From positions 3,348,001-3,412,000 of the forward strand of contig NZ_JACHJR010000001.1 of the NCBI RefSeq assembly GCF_014203705.1: a stretch of 64,000 bases of DNA. The letters run 5' to 3'. Positions 29,894 to 37,483 of this stretch are shown piece after piece; positions within the stretch are counted from its first letter, which is position 1, and the number at the start of each line of letters is the position of its first letter. The notes under the pieces are model-generated. The model saw nothing but the letters and a program-made list of their open reading frames with translations. It was not told the origin of the DNA and did not search any database. Source of the DNA: Kitasatospora gansuensis (lineage in GTDB: Bacteria > Actinomycetota > Actinomycetes > Streptomycetales > Streptomycetaceae). The translations under genes and the position numbers were made by a program.

Positions 29894-29922
29894 TTGCAGT
29901 TTGATTCCCCTTGCAGTACTTG
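29894..29922 (+). promoter_or_regulatory. Possible promoter of the cold-shock gene
   Basis: TTGCAG-N17-TACTTG loosely fits a vegetative promoter, about 150 bp before the cold-shock gene. The TTGCAGT motif occurs twice. The match at -10 is poor, so this is tentative. Confidence 0.25.
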
Positions 29923-29955
29923 AAGCCTGCGGAGCATGTAACCGCGGGCTTTTTG
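29923..29955 (+). terminator. Intrinsic terminator or attenuator in the csp leader
   Basis: AAGCCTGCGG and CCGCGGGCTT form a 10-bp stem (one G-U pair) around a 9-nt loop, directly followed by TTTT. This is an unusually classical rho-independent terminator for such a GC-rich genome, and it lies upstream of the cold-shock gene on the same strand. It may end a leader RNA or act as an attenuator. Confidence 0.55.
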
Positions 29956-29956
29956 T

Positions 29957-29997
29957 AGTTTTTCAGCGTTATCGAAAAACTCCGGACCCTTCCGGAG
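29957..29997 (+). promoter_or_regulatory. AT-rich double hairpin in the csp 5' leader
   Basis: Two adjacent stems: AGTTTTTC ... GAAAAACT (perfect 8 bp, 29957-29981) and CTCCGGA ... TCCGGAG (7 bp, 29980-29997). They share two bases, so they may exclude each other. An A/U-only stem in this genome should melt or form with temperature, which fits a cold-shock leader. This is an inference from position and composition. Confidence 0.45.
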
Positions 29998-30069
29998 GCG
30001 GGGCGATCAGCGCAGCGGACCGGTTCCACACGGTGTGGTTACCGAAACGTCCCTCGCAAGGAGAACGGC

Positions 30070-30273
30070 ATGGCTCAGGGAACCGTCAAGTGGTTCAACG
30101 CTGAGAAGGGCTTCGGCTTCATCGCCCAGGAGGGCGGCGGCCCCGACGTCTTCGTCCACTACTCCGCCATCAACGCGAACGGTTTCCGCTCGCTGGAGGA
30201 GAACCAGGCGGTCTCGTTCGACGTCACCCAGGGCCCGAAGGGCCCGCAGGCGGAGAACGTCACCGCTATCTGA
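30070..30273 (+). CDS. Cold-shock domain protein
   Basis: 67-aa CSD protein that binds single-stranded RNA/DNA and acts as an RNA chaperone. Both RNA-binding motifs are intact: RNP1 KGFGFIAQ (residues 15-22) and RNP2 VFVHYSAI (residues 28-35), after the typical [18 protein letters not shown] start. ATG 30070 follows AAGGAGAACGGC. The leader is long and structured. A strong hairpin ends the unit at 30368-30405. Streptomycetes have several csp paralogues, so no letter is assigned. Confidence 0.96.
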   Translation: MAQGTVKWFNAEKGFGFIAQEGGGPDVFVHYSAINANGFRSLEENQAVSFDVTQGPKGPQAENVTAI

Positions 30274-30302
30274 TTCATCTCCTCTGATGATCTGATCGCT
30301 CT

Positions 30303-30320
30303 GGACCCCATTTCGGGTCC
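30303..30320 (+). terminator. Small hairpin after the cold-shock gene
   Basis: GGACCC ... GGGTCC with a 6-nt loop lies 30 bp after the csp stop. A second GC-rich stem follows (CCGGCGGC ... GCCGCCGG). They probably work with the larger hairpin further on. Confidence 0.5.
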
Positions 30321-30367
30321 GGCGGCGGCCCGCGCGGCCGCCGGTACGAGCATGACGAGTACCACCA

Positions 30368-30405
30368 AGGGGGCCCGCCACGTCTTCGGACGCGGCGGGC
30401 CCCCT
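30368..30405 (+). terminator. Strong terminator between csp and symporter gene
   Basis: A 12-bp perfect stem, AGGGGGCCCGCC ... GGCGGGCCCCCT, is capped by CGTC-TTCG-GACG, a stable tetraloop. It isolates the cold-shock gene from the following symporter gene on the same strand. Confidence 0.75.
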
Positions 30406-30430
30406 GCCTCTGTCCCGACCCCCACCAGGC

Positions 30431-31456
30431 ATGATCGAGGCCATGCACCTGGCCACCCGCCTGCTCCGGGCCTTCGACCGCCGACTGCACCGGATCGGGA
30501 TCGACGGCTACCTGCTCCTGCTGCTCGGCACCGTCGGCCTGGCCACCCTGCTCCCCGCCCGGGGCGCCGCCGCCGAACTCGCGAGCGACTCGGTGAGCGT
30601 CGCGGTCGGACTCCTCTTCTTCCTGTACGGCGCCCGGCTCTCCCCCCAGGAGGCGCTGGCCGGCGCCCGGCACTGGCGGCTGCACCTGCTCATCCTGGGC
30701 AGCACCTTCGTGCTCTTCCCGCTGCTCGGCGAGGCCACCCGGCTGCTCCCGTCCGCCGTCCTGGCCCCGCAGTTGGCGACCGGGGTGCTCTTCCTCACCC
30801 TGCTCTCCTCCACCGTGCAGTCCTCGATCGCCTTCACCTCGATGGCCCGCGGCAACGTCGCCGCCGCGATCTGCGCGGCCACCTTCTCCAGCCTGGTCGG
30901 CATCGTGCTCACCCCGCTGCTGGCCGCCTGGCTGCTGGCCGGCGGCGCCGGCGTACGGATCAGCGGGCAGCAGGTCCTGGACATCGTGCTCCAGCTGCTC
31001 GTCCCGTTCGCCCTCGGGCAGCTGCTCCGCCGCTGGGTCGCGCCCTGGCTGAAGCGGCACCGCTGGCTGACCATGCTGGTCGACCGCGGCTCCATCCTGC
31101 TGATCGTCTACACCGCCTTCAGCGAGGGCGTCCGGGAGGGCATCTGGAGCCGGGTGACGATCGGTCAGCTGCTCTGGCTGGCCGCGATCTGCCTCACCAT
31201 GCTCGCCCTCGTCCTGCTCTTCACCGGCACCGCCGCCCGCCGCCTCGGCCTCTCCCGGGCCGACCGGATCACCGCCCAGTTCTGCGGCTCCAAGAAGAGC
31301 CTGGCCAACGGCCTGCCGCTGGCCACCATCCTGTTCCCCGCCGCGGCGGTCGGGATGGCGGTGCTCCCGCTGATGCTCTTCCACCAACTCCAGCTGATGG
31401 TCTGCACGGTGCTCGCCCAACGCTGGGCCCGGCAGGCCACACCGGATCACAGCTGA
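30431..31456 (+). CDS. Bile acid:sodium symporter (SBF-like) family protein
   Basis: 341-aa membrane protein with about ten helices, matching the SBF-like branch of the bile acid/Na+ symporter family. Typical stretches are SVAVGLLFFLYGARLSPQEA, VLFLTLLSSTVQSSIAFTSM and QFCGSKKSLANGLPLATILF, which contain the helix-breaking polar residues of the substrate and sodium sites. The true substrate in bacteria is usually unknown. It starts at ATG 30431, or at ATG 30443 which has GAGG just before it. It overlaps the convergent PH-domain gene by 10 bp. Confidence 0.87.
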   Translation: MIEAMHLATRLLRAFDRRLHRIGIDGYLLLLLGTVGLATLLPARGAAAELASDSVSVAVGLLFFLYGARLSPQEALAGARHWRLHLLILGSTFVLFPLLGEATRLLPSAVLAPQLATGVLFLTLLSSTVQSSIAFTSMARGNVAAAICAATFSSLVGIVLTPLLAAWLLAGGAGVRISGQQVLDIVLQLLVPFALGQLLRRWVAPWLKRHRWLTMLVDRGSILLIVYTAFSEGVREGIWSRVTIGQLLWLAAICLTMLALVLLFTGTAARRLGLSRADRITAQFCGSKKSLANGLPLATILFPAAAVGMAVLPLMLFHQLQLMVCTVLAQRWARQATPDHS

Positions 31457-31938
31457 ACGAGCACCGCCTCGGTACGGCCGGTCGCCTGCTGCCAGTACCT
31501 CAGCAGGACGCCGACATGGTCCTGGAACTCCTTCTTGGAGTGGCCGCCCCCGGCCTCCAGCAAGCCCGGCAACCGCACCGGGGCCGCGTCCACGAGCAGG
31601 ATCCGGGCCTCCACCCAACTGCGGCCGTACCGCCCGGTCCTGCGCCGGACCTCGATCCGGGTGATCCGCTCCCAGGGCACCGTCCTGCGACTGCCCGGAG
31701 AGGCCAGCACCAGCCCGGCCGGCGTGAGGGTGGTGCTGCTCCAGCCGTGCCTGACCAGCGACGTGAGAGCGACGACGGCCAGCACACCGACGGCACCGCC
31801 GACCACCGGGCCGTTCCCACCCGCGTCCTGCGCAACCATCAGGGCGGCGATGCCGCCGAACAGCACCACGATCCCCGCCATCCGCAGCTTCGTCCTGCGC
31901 AGCCCCACCGGGCCGAACCCGATCCGTATCTCGTCCAT
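31447..31938 (-). CDS. Membrane protein with bacterial PH-like domain
   Basis: 163-aa protein. Two N-terminal hydrophobic segments (residues about 18-37 and 45-62) precede a soluble domain with the bacterial PH-like pattern LTPAGLVLASPGSRRTVPWE followed by ITRIEVRRRTGRYGRSWVEA. Such proteins are common in actinobacteria and lie at the inner membrane with unknown partners. It starts at ATG 31938. Confidence 0.78.
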   Translation of the reverse strand: MDEIRIGFGPVGLRRTKLRMAGIVVLFGGIAALMVAQDAGGNGPVVGGAVGVLAVVALTSLVRHGWSSTTLTPAGLVLASPGSRRTVPWERITRIEVRRRTGRYGRSWVEARILLVDAAPVRLPGLLEAGGGHSKKEFQDHVGVLLRYWQQATGRTEAVLVQL

Positions 31939-32049
31939 GCGCGGGATGGTAGTGCCCGCGTGAACTAGAACCGGTCGGTGGCCAGCTCGACGCCGAACGG
32001 CTCCGGAAGGCGGGGATCGCTGTCCGCGGGGTGACCTACCCTGTCGCGC

Positions 32050-32595
32050 ATGGAATCCCTAGCTGAAGAGGTCGCGCGGGTGTGGGCGGTGATGGAGGCC
32101 CGGATGCCGACCGGCCCCGGCGGCCTGAACCCTCCGGCGACGGAGGAGCAGATCCAGACGGCGGAGCGGGCGGTCGGACACCGGTTCCCGGAGGAGATCC
32201 GGGCCTCCTACCTGCTGCACGACGGGGGCTACCTGCCGAGCTCGGACGAGCACCCCGAGTGGGGGCCGCCGATCGAGATCCTGCCGCTGCACCGGATCGC
32301 GGAGCTGCACGAGGGGCTGCTGAGCTGCCGGGACACCTGGTGCGATCACCAGGACGGCGACGAGGACTGCGGCTGCGAGTGGAACCAGCGCAACGGCGAC
32401 CCCGTCCGCCAGGGCAACTCCTGGTACCCGGGCTGGCTGCCGCTGCACGACGGCGGCGACAGCTCGTACCGGGCCGTGGACCTGGTACCCCTCCGCGGCG
32501 GCCGGGTGGGCCAGGTGATCTGCGTGGACTGCGGCCCGCCGACCCAGGTCGAGTTCGGCTCGTTCCTGGACCTGCTGCGGGCCTGGAGTTCCTGA
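32050..32595 (+). CDS. SMI1/KNR4 family protein
   Basis: 181-aa soluble protein of the SMI1/KNR4 (SUKH) superfamily. The family N-terminus is clear: PPATEEQIQTAERAVGHRFP then EEIRASYLLHDGG with the conserved Leu/Asp/Gly, and later GWLPLHDGGDSSYRAVDLVP. Many SUKH proteins are immunity proteins against contact-dependent or polymorphic toxins, but no toxin gene is next to it, so it may be a solitary immunity or a housekeeping protein. A Cys/Asp-rich loop (CDHQDGDEDCGCEW) is unusual. It starts at ATG 32050. Confidence 0.85.
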   Translation: MESLAEEVARVWAVMEARMPTGPGGLNPPATEEQIQTAERAVGHRFPEEIRASYLLHDGGYLPSSDEHPEWGPPIEILPLHRIAELHEGLLSCRDTWCDHQDGDEDCGCEWNQRNGDPVRQGNSWYPGWLPLHDGGDSSYRAVDLVPLRGGRVGQVICVDCGPPTQVEFGSFLDLLRAWSS

Positions 32596-32629
32596 GCCGA
32601 GGGACCCAACAGGCGGTGACGCCACAACG

Positions 32630-32667
32630 GTTCGAGCCCTCGCCCGGTGATCGGGGAGGGCTCGAAC
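32630..32667. terminator. Bidirectional terminator
   Basis: A perfect 12-bp stem, GTTCGAGCCCTC ... GAGGGCTCGAAC, lies between the convergent SMI1 and dicarboxylate-symporter genes and can serve both. Confidence 0.75.
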
Positions 32668-32677
32668 TGTCGGTGTG

Positions 32678-33994
32678 TCAGGCGGCGACGGCGATCTTGT
32701 CGCGGGTGGGGGCGTCCTCGGTGAGGAGGTCGCCGGTGGGGTTGTTGTAGGCGGCGAGGTCGAGGGTCTTCTCGCGGGCCGCGACCAGGATCGGGACGAC
32801 GGACTGGCCGGCCACGTTGGTGGCGGTGCGGATCATGTCGAGGATCGGGTCGATGGCGAGCAGCAGGCCGACGCCCTCCAGCGGGAGGCCGAGGGTGGAG
32901 AGGGTCAGGGTCAGCATCACGATCGCGCCGGTCAGGCCGGCGGTGGCGGCGGAGCCGATGACCGAGACGAAGGCGATCAGCAGATAGTCACCGACGCCGA
33001 GGTCGATGCCGTAGACCTGGGCGACGAAGATCGCGGCCAGCGAGGGGTAGATCGCGGCGCAGCCGTCCATCTTGGTGGTGGCGCCGAACGGGACGGCGAA
33101 CGAGGCGTACTCGCTCGGGACGCCGAGGCGTTCGGTGACCCGGCGGGTGACCGGCAGGGTGCCGACCGAGGAGCGGGAGACGAAGGCGAGCTGGATCGCG
33201 GGCCAGGCGCCCTTGAAGAAGTTCAGCGGGTTGAGCCCGCCGACGAAGCGCAGCAGCAGCGAGTACACGCCGAACAGCACGATCGCGCAGCCGACGTACA
33301 CGTCGATGGTCAGGGTCGCGAAGGGCTTGAGCAGGTCCCAGCCGTAGACCGCGACGGACTTGCCGATCAGGCCGAGGGTGCCGAGCGGGGCGAGCCGGAT
33401 GACCCACCACAGGGCGGTCTGGGTGAGGTCGAGGATCGCCTCGTTGAGCTTGCGGACCGGCTCGGCCTTCTCGCCCAGCTTGAGGACGGCGGCGCCGACC
33501 ACGATGCCGAGGAAGACGATCTGCAGGACGTTCACCTTCAGGAAGGCGTCCGCGATGTTGGTCGGGATGATGCCGGTCAGGAAGTCGATCCAGGTGCCGG
33601 GCTTCTCCGGGGCCTTGAGGCCCTGGGTGGAGAGCTTGGCGCCCTCGCCCGGGTTCGTCAGCAGGCCGAGGCCGAGGCCGACGCCGACCGCGATCAGCGA
33701 GGTGATCAGGAACCAGAGCAGGGTGCGGCCGGCCAGCCGGGCGGCGTTGGTGACGTTCCGCAGGTTGGCGACCGAGAGCACGATCGCGGTGAAGACCAGC
33801 GGCGGGACGGCCAGCTTGAGCAGCTGGACGAAGGTCTTGCCGATGGTGTCCAGGGTGGTGGTGAGCCAGGCGATGTCCTGGACCCGGGCCAGGTAGCCGA
33901 GGGCCAGGCCGAGGACCAGGCCGCCGACGATCTGGGCCCAGAAGGGAGTCTTGCGGACCTTCGCGAGGAAGGTGGGCGCGGGCGCTGTGGACAT
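32678..33994 (-). CDS. Dicarboxylate/amino acid:cation symporter (DAACS)
   Basis: 438-aa secondary transporter of the glutamate/C4-dicarboxylate family. Features: eight helices and two re-entrant loops, the Ser-rich hairpin AFVSRSSVGTLPVTRRVTER near residue 270, FAVPFGATTKMDGCAAIYPS near 300 (TKMDG replaces the usual NMDG), and SAATAGLTGAIVMLTLTLST with GVGLLLAIDPILDMIRTATN, which contains the substrate-binding Asp and Arg. Start ATG 33994 has GGAG 10 nt upstream. A palindrome-overlapped promoter lies at 34223-34254. Confidence 0.93.
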   Translation of the reverse strand: MSTAPAPTFLAKVRKTPFWAQIVGGLVLGLALGYLARVQDIAWLTTTLDTIGKTFVQLLKLAVPPLVFTAIVLSVANLRNVTNAARLAGRTLLWFLITSLIAVGVGLGLGLLTNPGEGAKLSTQGLKAPEKPGTWIDFLTGIIPTNIADAFLKVNVLQIVFLGIVVGAAVLKLGEKAEPVRKLNEAILDLTQTALWWVIRLAPLGTLGLIGKSVAVYGWDLLKPFATLTIDVYVGCAIVLFGVYSLLLRFVGGLNPLNFFKGAWPAIQLAFVSRSSVGTLPVTRRVTERLGVPSEYASFAVPFGATTKMDGCAAIYPSLAAIFVAQVYGIDLGVGDYLLIAFVSVIGSAATAGLTGAIVMLTLTLSTLGLPLEGVGLLLAIDPILDMIRTATNVAGQSVVPILVAAREKTLDLAAYNNPTGDLLTEDAPTRDKIAVAA

Positions 33995-34086
33995 GGTGCT
34001 GCGGCTCCGAGGCAGGAGAAGGACGGGGAAAGGCGCACGGGCGGCGACACGGCCGGGCCGACCACGGCGGGGAGGAGCCGGGGGCC

Positions 34087-34215
34087 TCAGGGGCGACGTG
34101 CCGCCTGGATACAGCTGACGGTGCGACAGCCGCCGTCCACGGCACCGGGCAGGCACGCGCAGCGCATGAGCGCGGGGCTCATGTCGTGCTGCCGGGGCGT
34201 GCCTGCGGTGGTCAT
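34087..34215 (-). CDS. Possible leaderless 42-aa peptide upstream of the symporter
   Basis: A short frame of 42 codons begins at ATG 34215, within one or two bases of the start point predicted from the promoter at 34223-34252, and has no ribosome-binding site; that is what a leaderless mRNA looks like. The product starts MTTAGTPRQHDM and is notable for four Cys (RCACLPG, GGCRTVSC). It could be a leader peptide controlling the symporter gene, or chance. Confidence 0.25.
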   Translation of the reverse strand: MTTAGTPRQHDMSPALMRCACLPGAVDGGCRTVSCIQAARRP

Positions 34216-34222
34216 GGGCGAA

Positions 34223-34254
34223 AGACTAGCAACAAACCTTTGAGATGTTCAAAG
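34223..34254 (-). promoter_or_regulatory. Promoter with palindromic operator for the symporter
   Basis: On the minus strand TTGAAC-N18-TAGTCT fits a vegetative promoter. Its -35 lies inside a perfect inverted repeat, CTTTGA-N5-TCAAAG (34238-34254), a likely binding site for a dimeric repressor. The region is distinctly AT-rich for this genome. Confidence 0.55.
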
Positions 34255-34295
34255 TACTTATTTGAGCTACGGCCACGAACCACCCGGGCACCCCG

Positions 34296-34457
34296 AGGCC
34301 CTGCGTCGGTTGGGGGGTGGGTGAAGGAGCGGCGTTGGGGTGCGTGCATCGGCGGCGCCGAGGAGGGAGCCTGATGCAGCGCATCGGCGACCGACGAGAA
34401 GCCGGCGAGGTGCGTGCCCCGGCGCCGCGACGCCGCCCCCCAACCGACGCAGGGCCT
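34296..34457. repeat. Long palindromic repeat, type III, 3' of the PBP gene
   Basis: 162-bp element with perfect 22-bp terminal inverted repeats (AGGCCCTGCGTCGGTTGGGG at the left end, mirrored at 34436-34457). Inner blocks pair imperfectly. It ends 3 bp after the PBP stop codon. Same layout as types I and II but unrelated sequence. Confidence 0.8.
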
Positions 34458-34460
34458 AAA

Positions 34461-35951
34461 TCACCTCTTCAGGTAAGCCGCCGTCATCGCCTTGGCCACC
34501 GGCCCGGCCAGCCCGCCGCCGGTGATCTCGTCGCGGTCGGTGGAGCCGTTCAGGACCACGGCGGCGACGGCGATCCGGTGGCCCTTGCCGTCGTCGGCCC
34601 AGGAGGTGAACCAGGCGTACGGGAGGCCGGAGTTGTCCACGCCGTGCTGGGCGGTGCCGGTCTTGCCGCCGACCGTCAGGCCGGGGATCGCGGCTGCCTT
34701 GCCGGTGCCGTCGGTGACCACCGAGACCATCGCGGACTGCAGCTGCTTCGCGGTCTGCGCGCTCATCACCCGCCCCAGCTCGGCGGGCGCGAACTCCTGC
34801 ACCGTCCGCCCGGAGTGGTCCGTGAGCTTCGACACCGTGGACGGCGTCATCAGCACCCCGTCGTTGGCGACCGCCGCCGAGACCAGCGCCATCTGGAGCG
34901 GCGTCGCGGTGACCGAGAACTGCCCGATCCCGGTCAGCGCCACCTGCGAGGGCTCCATCCCGGCGGGGTAGACGCTGGTGGCGGCCCGGACCGGGGTGTC
35001 GAGCTTCTCCAGGTTGAAGCCGAACTTCGCCGCCTGGGCGGAGAGCTTGGCCTCACCCAGATCGGCGGCGGCCTTGGCGAAGACGTTGTTGCAGGAGTAC
35101 TCCAGCGCCGTCCGCAGGGTGGCGTTCGCACAGGGCGCGGCGGCGTTCTCGTTGGTCAGCACCGTCCTGGTGCCCGGCAGGGTGTACGGGTTGGGGCTGG
35201 CCGTGGGGGTGTCCACGTTCGGGTAGAGGCCGCTCTCCAGCGCGGCGGCGGCGACCACCAGCTTGAAGGTGGAGCCGGGGGCGTAGGTGGCGCGGAGTGC
35301 GCCGTTCACCATCGCCTTGCCGCTGTCGGCACTGAGCGCCTGCCAGGCCCGCTCGTCGGCCTTGGACCGGCCGGTGATCCCTGACGGGTCGTAGGACGGG
35401 GTGGAGACCAGCCCCAGGATCCGGCCGGTGGCCGGGTCGATCGCCACCGCCGCGCCCTGCCGCCCGCCGAGCGCCGCCCAGCCGGCCCGCTGCACCGCCG
35501 GGTCGATGGTGGTGACCACGTCGCCCCCGGCCGGACGGGACCGGGTGAGCGGGTCGGTCAGCGCCTCGACCGGGCCGGTCAGCCGGGGGTCGCTGCCGTC
35601 CAGCAGGTCGGCGAAGATGCTCTCCAGCTGGTTGCTGCCGTACGCCTGCGAGGTGTAGCCGGTCAGCGAGGCGTAGAGCGGCCCGTCGGTGTAGCTGCGC
35701 TTGAAGGCGAGCGGGCCCTCGGTCGGCACCGAGCCGGTCACCGGCTGCCCGCCGACCAGGATGTTGCCGAGCGGCTGGGCGTAGCGGTCGATGGTGATCC
35801 TGGCGTTGGCCGGATTACTGGTGTAGCCGTCCGCCTCGGCGACCGCCAGCCAGGTGGCCCGGGCCATCAGGGCTAGCACCAGCAGCAGACAGAAGGTCGA
35901 GGCGCGGCGCAGCGGTCCGGCCATCGCGTCGCGGGTCCTGGGGGTCTTCAT
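34461..35951 (-). CDS. Penicillin-binding protein, class B-type transpeptidase
   Basis: 496-aa membrane-anchored D,D-transpeptidase for peptidoglycan crosslinking. ATG 35951 (MKTPRTRDAMAGPLRRASTF, AGGGAACGG before it) gives one N-terminal anchor helix (residues about 16-33). A PBP-dimerisation region follows, then the catalytic motifs SxxK in YAPGSTFKLVVAAAALESG, SxN in EYSCNNVFAKA and KTG in VGGKTGTAQHG. It resembles streptomycete PbpA-type proteins. It stands alone, without ftsW or rodA nearby. The gene is followed immediately by a type III palindrome. Confidence 0.93.
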   Translation of the reverse strand: MKTPRTRDAMAGPLRRASTFCLLLVLALMARATWLAVAEADGYTSNPANARITIDRYAQPLGNILVGGQPVTGSVPTEGPLAFKRSYTDGPLYASLTGYTSQAYGSNQLESIFADLLDGSDPRLTGPVEALTDPLTRSRPAGGDVVTTIDPAVQRAGWAALGGRQGAAVAIDPATGRILGLVSTPSYDPSGITGRSKADERAWQALSADSGKAMVNGALRATYAPGSTFKLVVAAAALESGLYPNVDTPTASPNPYTLPGTRTVLTNENAAAPCANATLRTALEYSCNNVFAKAAADLGEAKLSAQAAKFGFNLEKLDTPVRAATSVYPAGMEPSQVALTGIGQFSVTATPLQMALVSAAVANDGVLMTPSTVSKLTDHSGRTVQEFAPAELGRVMSAQTAKQLQSAMVSVVTDGTGKAAAIPGLTVGGKTGTAQHGVDNSGLPYAWFTSWADDGKGHRIAVAAVVLNGSTDRDEITGGGLAGPVAKAMTAAYLKR

Positions 35952-36090
35952 CCGTTCCCTGTACGGCCCCCGGAGCGGCTTCCCGTCCGCGCGGCGGCCG
36001 GTCACGGCCGGCGTCCCGGTCCGGCCTGGCGAGTGCTCAGCTGTCGGACTGTCAGACGACGAACGATCCCGTGCGGTTCCGGGCCGCCGA

Positions 36091-36118
36091 TTGACCTCGC
36101 TCCGGTTATACGTATAAC
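36091..36118 (+). promoter_or_regulatory. Promoter and 14-bp palindromic operator for the MFS gene
   Basis: TTGACC-N16-TATAAC forms a good vegetative promoter. The perfect palindrome GTTATACGTATAAC (36105-36118) covers the spacer end and the -10 box, so a dimeric repressor of MarR, TetR or GntR type bound here would block transcription. No such regulator gene is adjacent; the ligand may be exported by the MFS protein. Confidence 0.65.
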
Positions 36119-36165
36119 TTATGGACTTACCGCCGCCCTCCCCTGCCCTCAGGAGACCGAACCCC

Positions 36166-37398
36166 ATGGGCTATCTCGCCCTGCTCCGCGCCCCGCACGT
36201 CACCCGTCTCCTGCTCGGCACCCTGCTCGGCCGCCTCCCCGCCGGAATGACCGCCCTGGTCATCGCGCTCGCCCTGCGCGAGGCCGGCACCCCGTACAGC
36301 AGGATCGGCCTGGCCACCGCCGCGTACGCGATCGCGGCCGCGATCGGCGGCCCGGTGCTCGGCCGGATCGTCGACAGGACCGGGCAGCCGCGCGTGCTGC
36401 TGCTCTCCGCCCTGGTCGCCGGGGTCGGGTACGCGCTGCTCGCGCTGGCGCCCGGCTCGGTCTGGGCCGCACCCGTCGGCGCGGCGATCGCCGGGCTCGC
36501 GATGCCGCCGCTGGAGCCCTGCCTGCGCGCCCTCTGGCCCGCCGTGGTCGACGAGGAACAGCTCGACACCGCGTACGCCTTCGACTCCGCCGCCCAGCAA
36601 CTCCTGTACGTGGCAGGGCCGTTGGCGGTGGCCGGGATCGCCGCCGCGTTCTCCCCGGTGACCGCGCTGTGGACCGCCGCCGGGCTCGGCCTGGCCGGCG
36701 CCCTGGTGGTCGCCACCGCCGCCCCCGCCCGGGCCTGGCGGGCACCCGCCCGGCACGCCTCCTCCGGACTCCTCGGCCCGCTGCGTTCGCCCGGCCTGGT
36801 CCTACTGCTGGTCGGCCTGGCCGGCGCGGGCTGGACCGTCGGCGCCCAGAACGTCCTCTTCATCGCCTACGCCGAGAACCACCCCGACGGCCTGCCCGGC
36901 GGCGCCGGACTGCTGCTCGCCCTGGCCGCCCTCGGCGGCCTGGTCGGCGCCCTCGGCTACGGCGCCGTGAAGTGGCGCAGCACCACCGCCACCCGCACCT
37001 GGGTGATCGCGCTGGCGATGGCCGCCTCCTACCTGCCGCTGCTGCTGCTTCCGGCCCCGCTGCCGATGGCCGTCCTGGCCCTGCTCTCCGGCATCGGGCT
37101 GGCCCCCCTGCTGGCCGCCGCTTTCGTCCTGATCGCCGAACTGGCCCCGACCGGAACGGTCACCGAGGCCTTCGCCTGGCTGATCACCCTCTTCGCGACC
37201 GGCAACGCAGCGGGCTACGCCGTCTCGGGCGCCCTGGTCTCGCACTCCCTGACGGCGGTCGCCCTGTGCGCGGTCGGCGGCATCGGCCTGGGCGGCCTGC
37301 TGCTCTTCGGCGCCCGCCGTTGGTTCCAGGCAACGGGGAGCACCACCAGGGGCTCGGGGAACTGCGACGCCGACCTCGGGAGCGTTGCACCTGCGTAG
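36166..37398 (+). CDS. MFS transporter
   Basis: 410-aa major facilitator with twelve predicted helices, starting MGYLALLRAPHVTRLLLGTL. It has the loop 2-3 signature region GGPVLGRIVDRTGQPRVLLL. ATG 36166 has AGGAG 10 nt before it. An in-frame ATG at 36121 is rejected: it lacks a ribosome-binding site and would add a TTA codon. The last 16 residues, RGSGNCDADLGSVAPA, and the stop are read from the type I repeat copy B, so the original C-terminus was replaced or extended by the repeat. Substrate unknown. Confidence 0.9.
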   Translation: MGYLALLRAPHVTRLLLGTLLGRLPAGMTALVIALALREAGTPYSRIGLATAAYAIAAAIGGPVLGRIVDRTGQPRVLLLSALVAGVGYALLALAPGSVWAAPVGAAIAGLAMPPLEPCLRALWPAVVDEEQLDTAYAFDSAAQQLLYVAGPLAVAGIAAAFSPVTALWTAAGLGLAGALVVATAAPARAWRAPARHASSGLLGPLRSPGLVLLLVGLAGAGWTVGAQNVLFIAYAENHPDGLPGGAGLLLALAALGGLVGALGYGAVKWRSTTATRTWVIALAMAASYLPLLLLPAPLPMAVLALLSGIGLAPLLAAAFVLIAELAPTGTVTEAFAWLITLFATGNAAGYAVSGALVSHSLTAVALCAVGGIGLGGLLLFGARRWFQATGSTTRGSGNCDADLGSVAPA

Positions 37399-37461
37399 GT
37401 GGCCAGGCACTTTCGCAATGAACCCGCACGCCAGCTGTCCTCGCAGTTCCCCGAGCCCCTG
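37347..37461 (+). repeat. Type I palindromic repeat, copy B
   Basis: 115-bp copy with perfect 21-bp terminal inverted repeats (CAGGGGCTCGGGGAACTGCG plus A, mirrored at 37441-37461). It overlaps the 3' end of the MFS gene and ends 22 bp before the stop of the convergent LPDTG surface-protein gene. The inner block CAGGCACTTTCGCA is conserved with copies A, C and D. Confidence 0.92.
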
Positions 37462-37483
37462 GGTAGTGCAACTCAAGCTCTCA

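Noticed and set aside
36121..36165. Upstream ATG of the MFS gene
   Set aside because: No ribosome-binding site, adds a TTA codon, and the family N-terminus begins at 36166.
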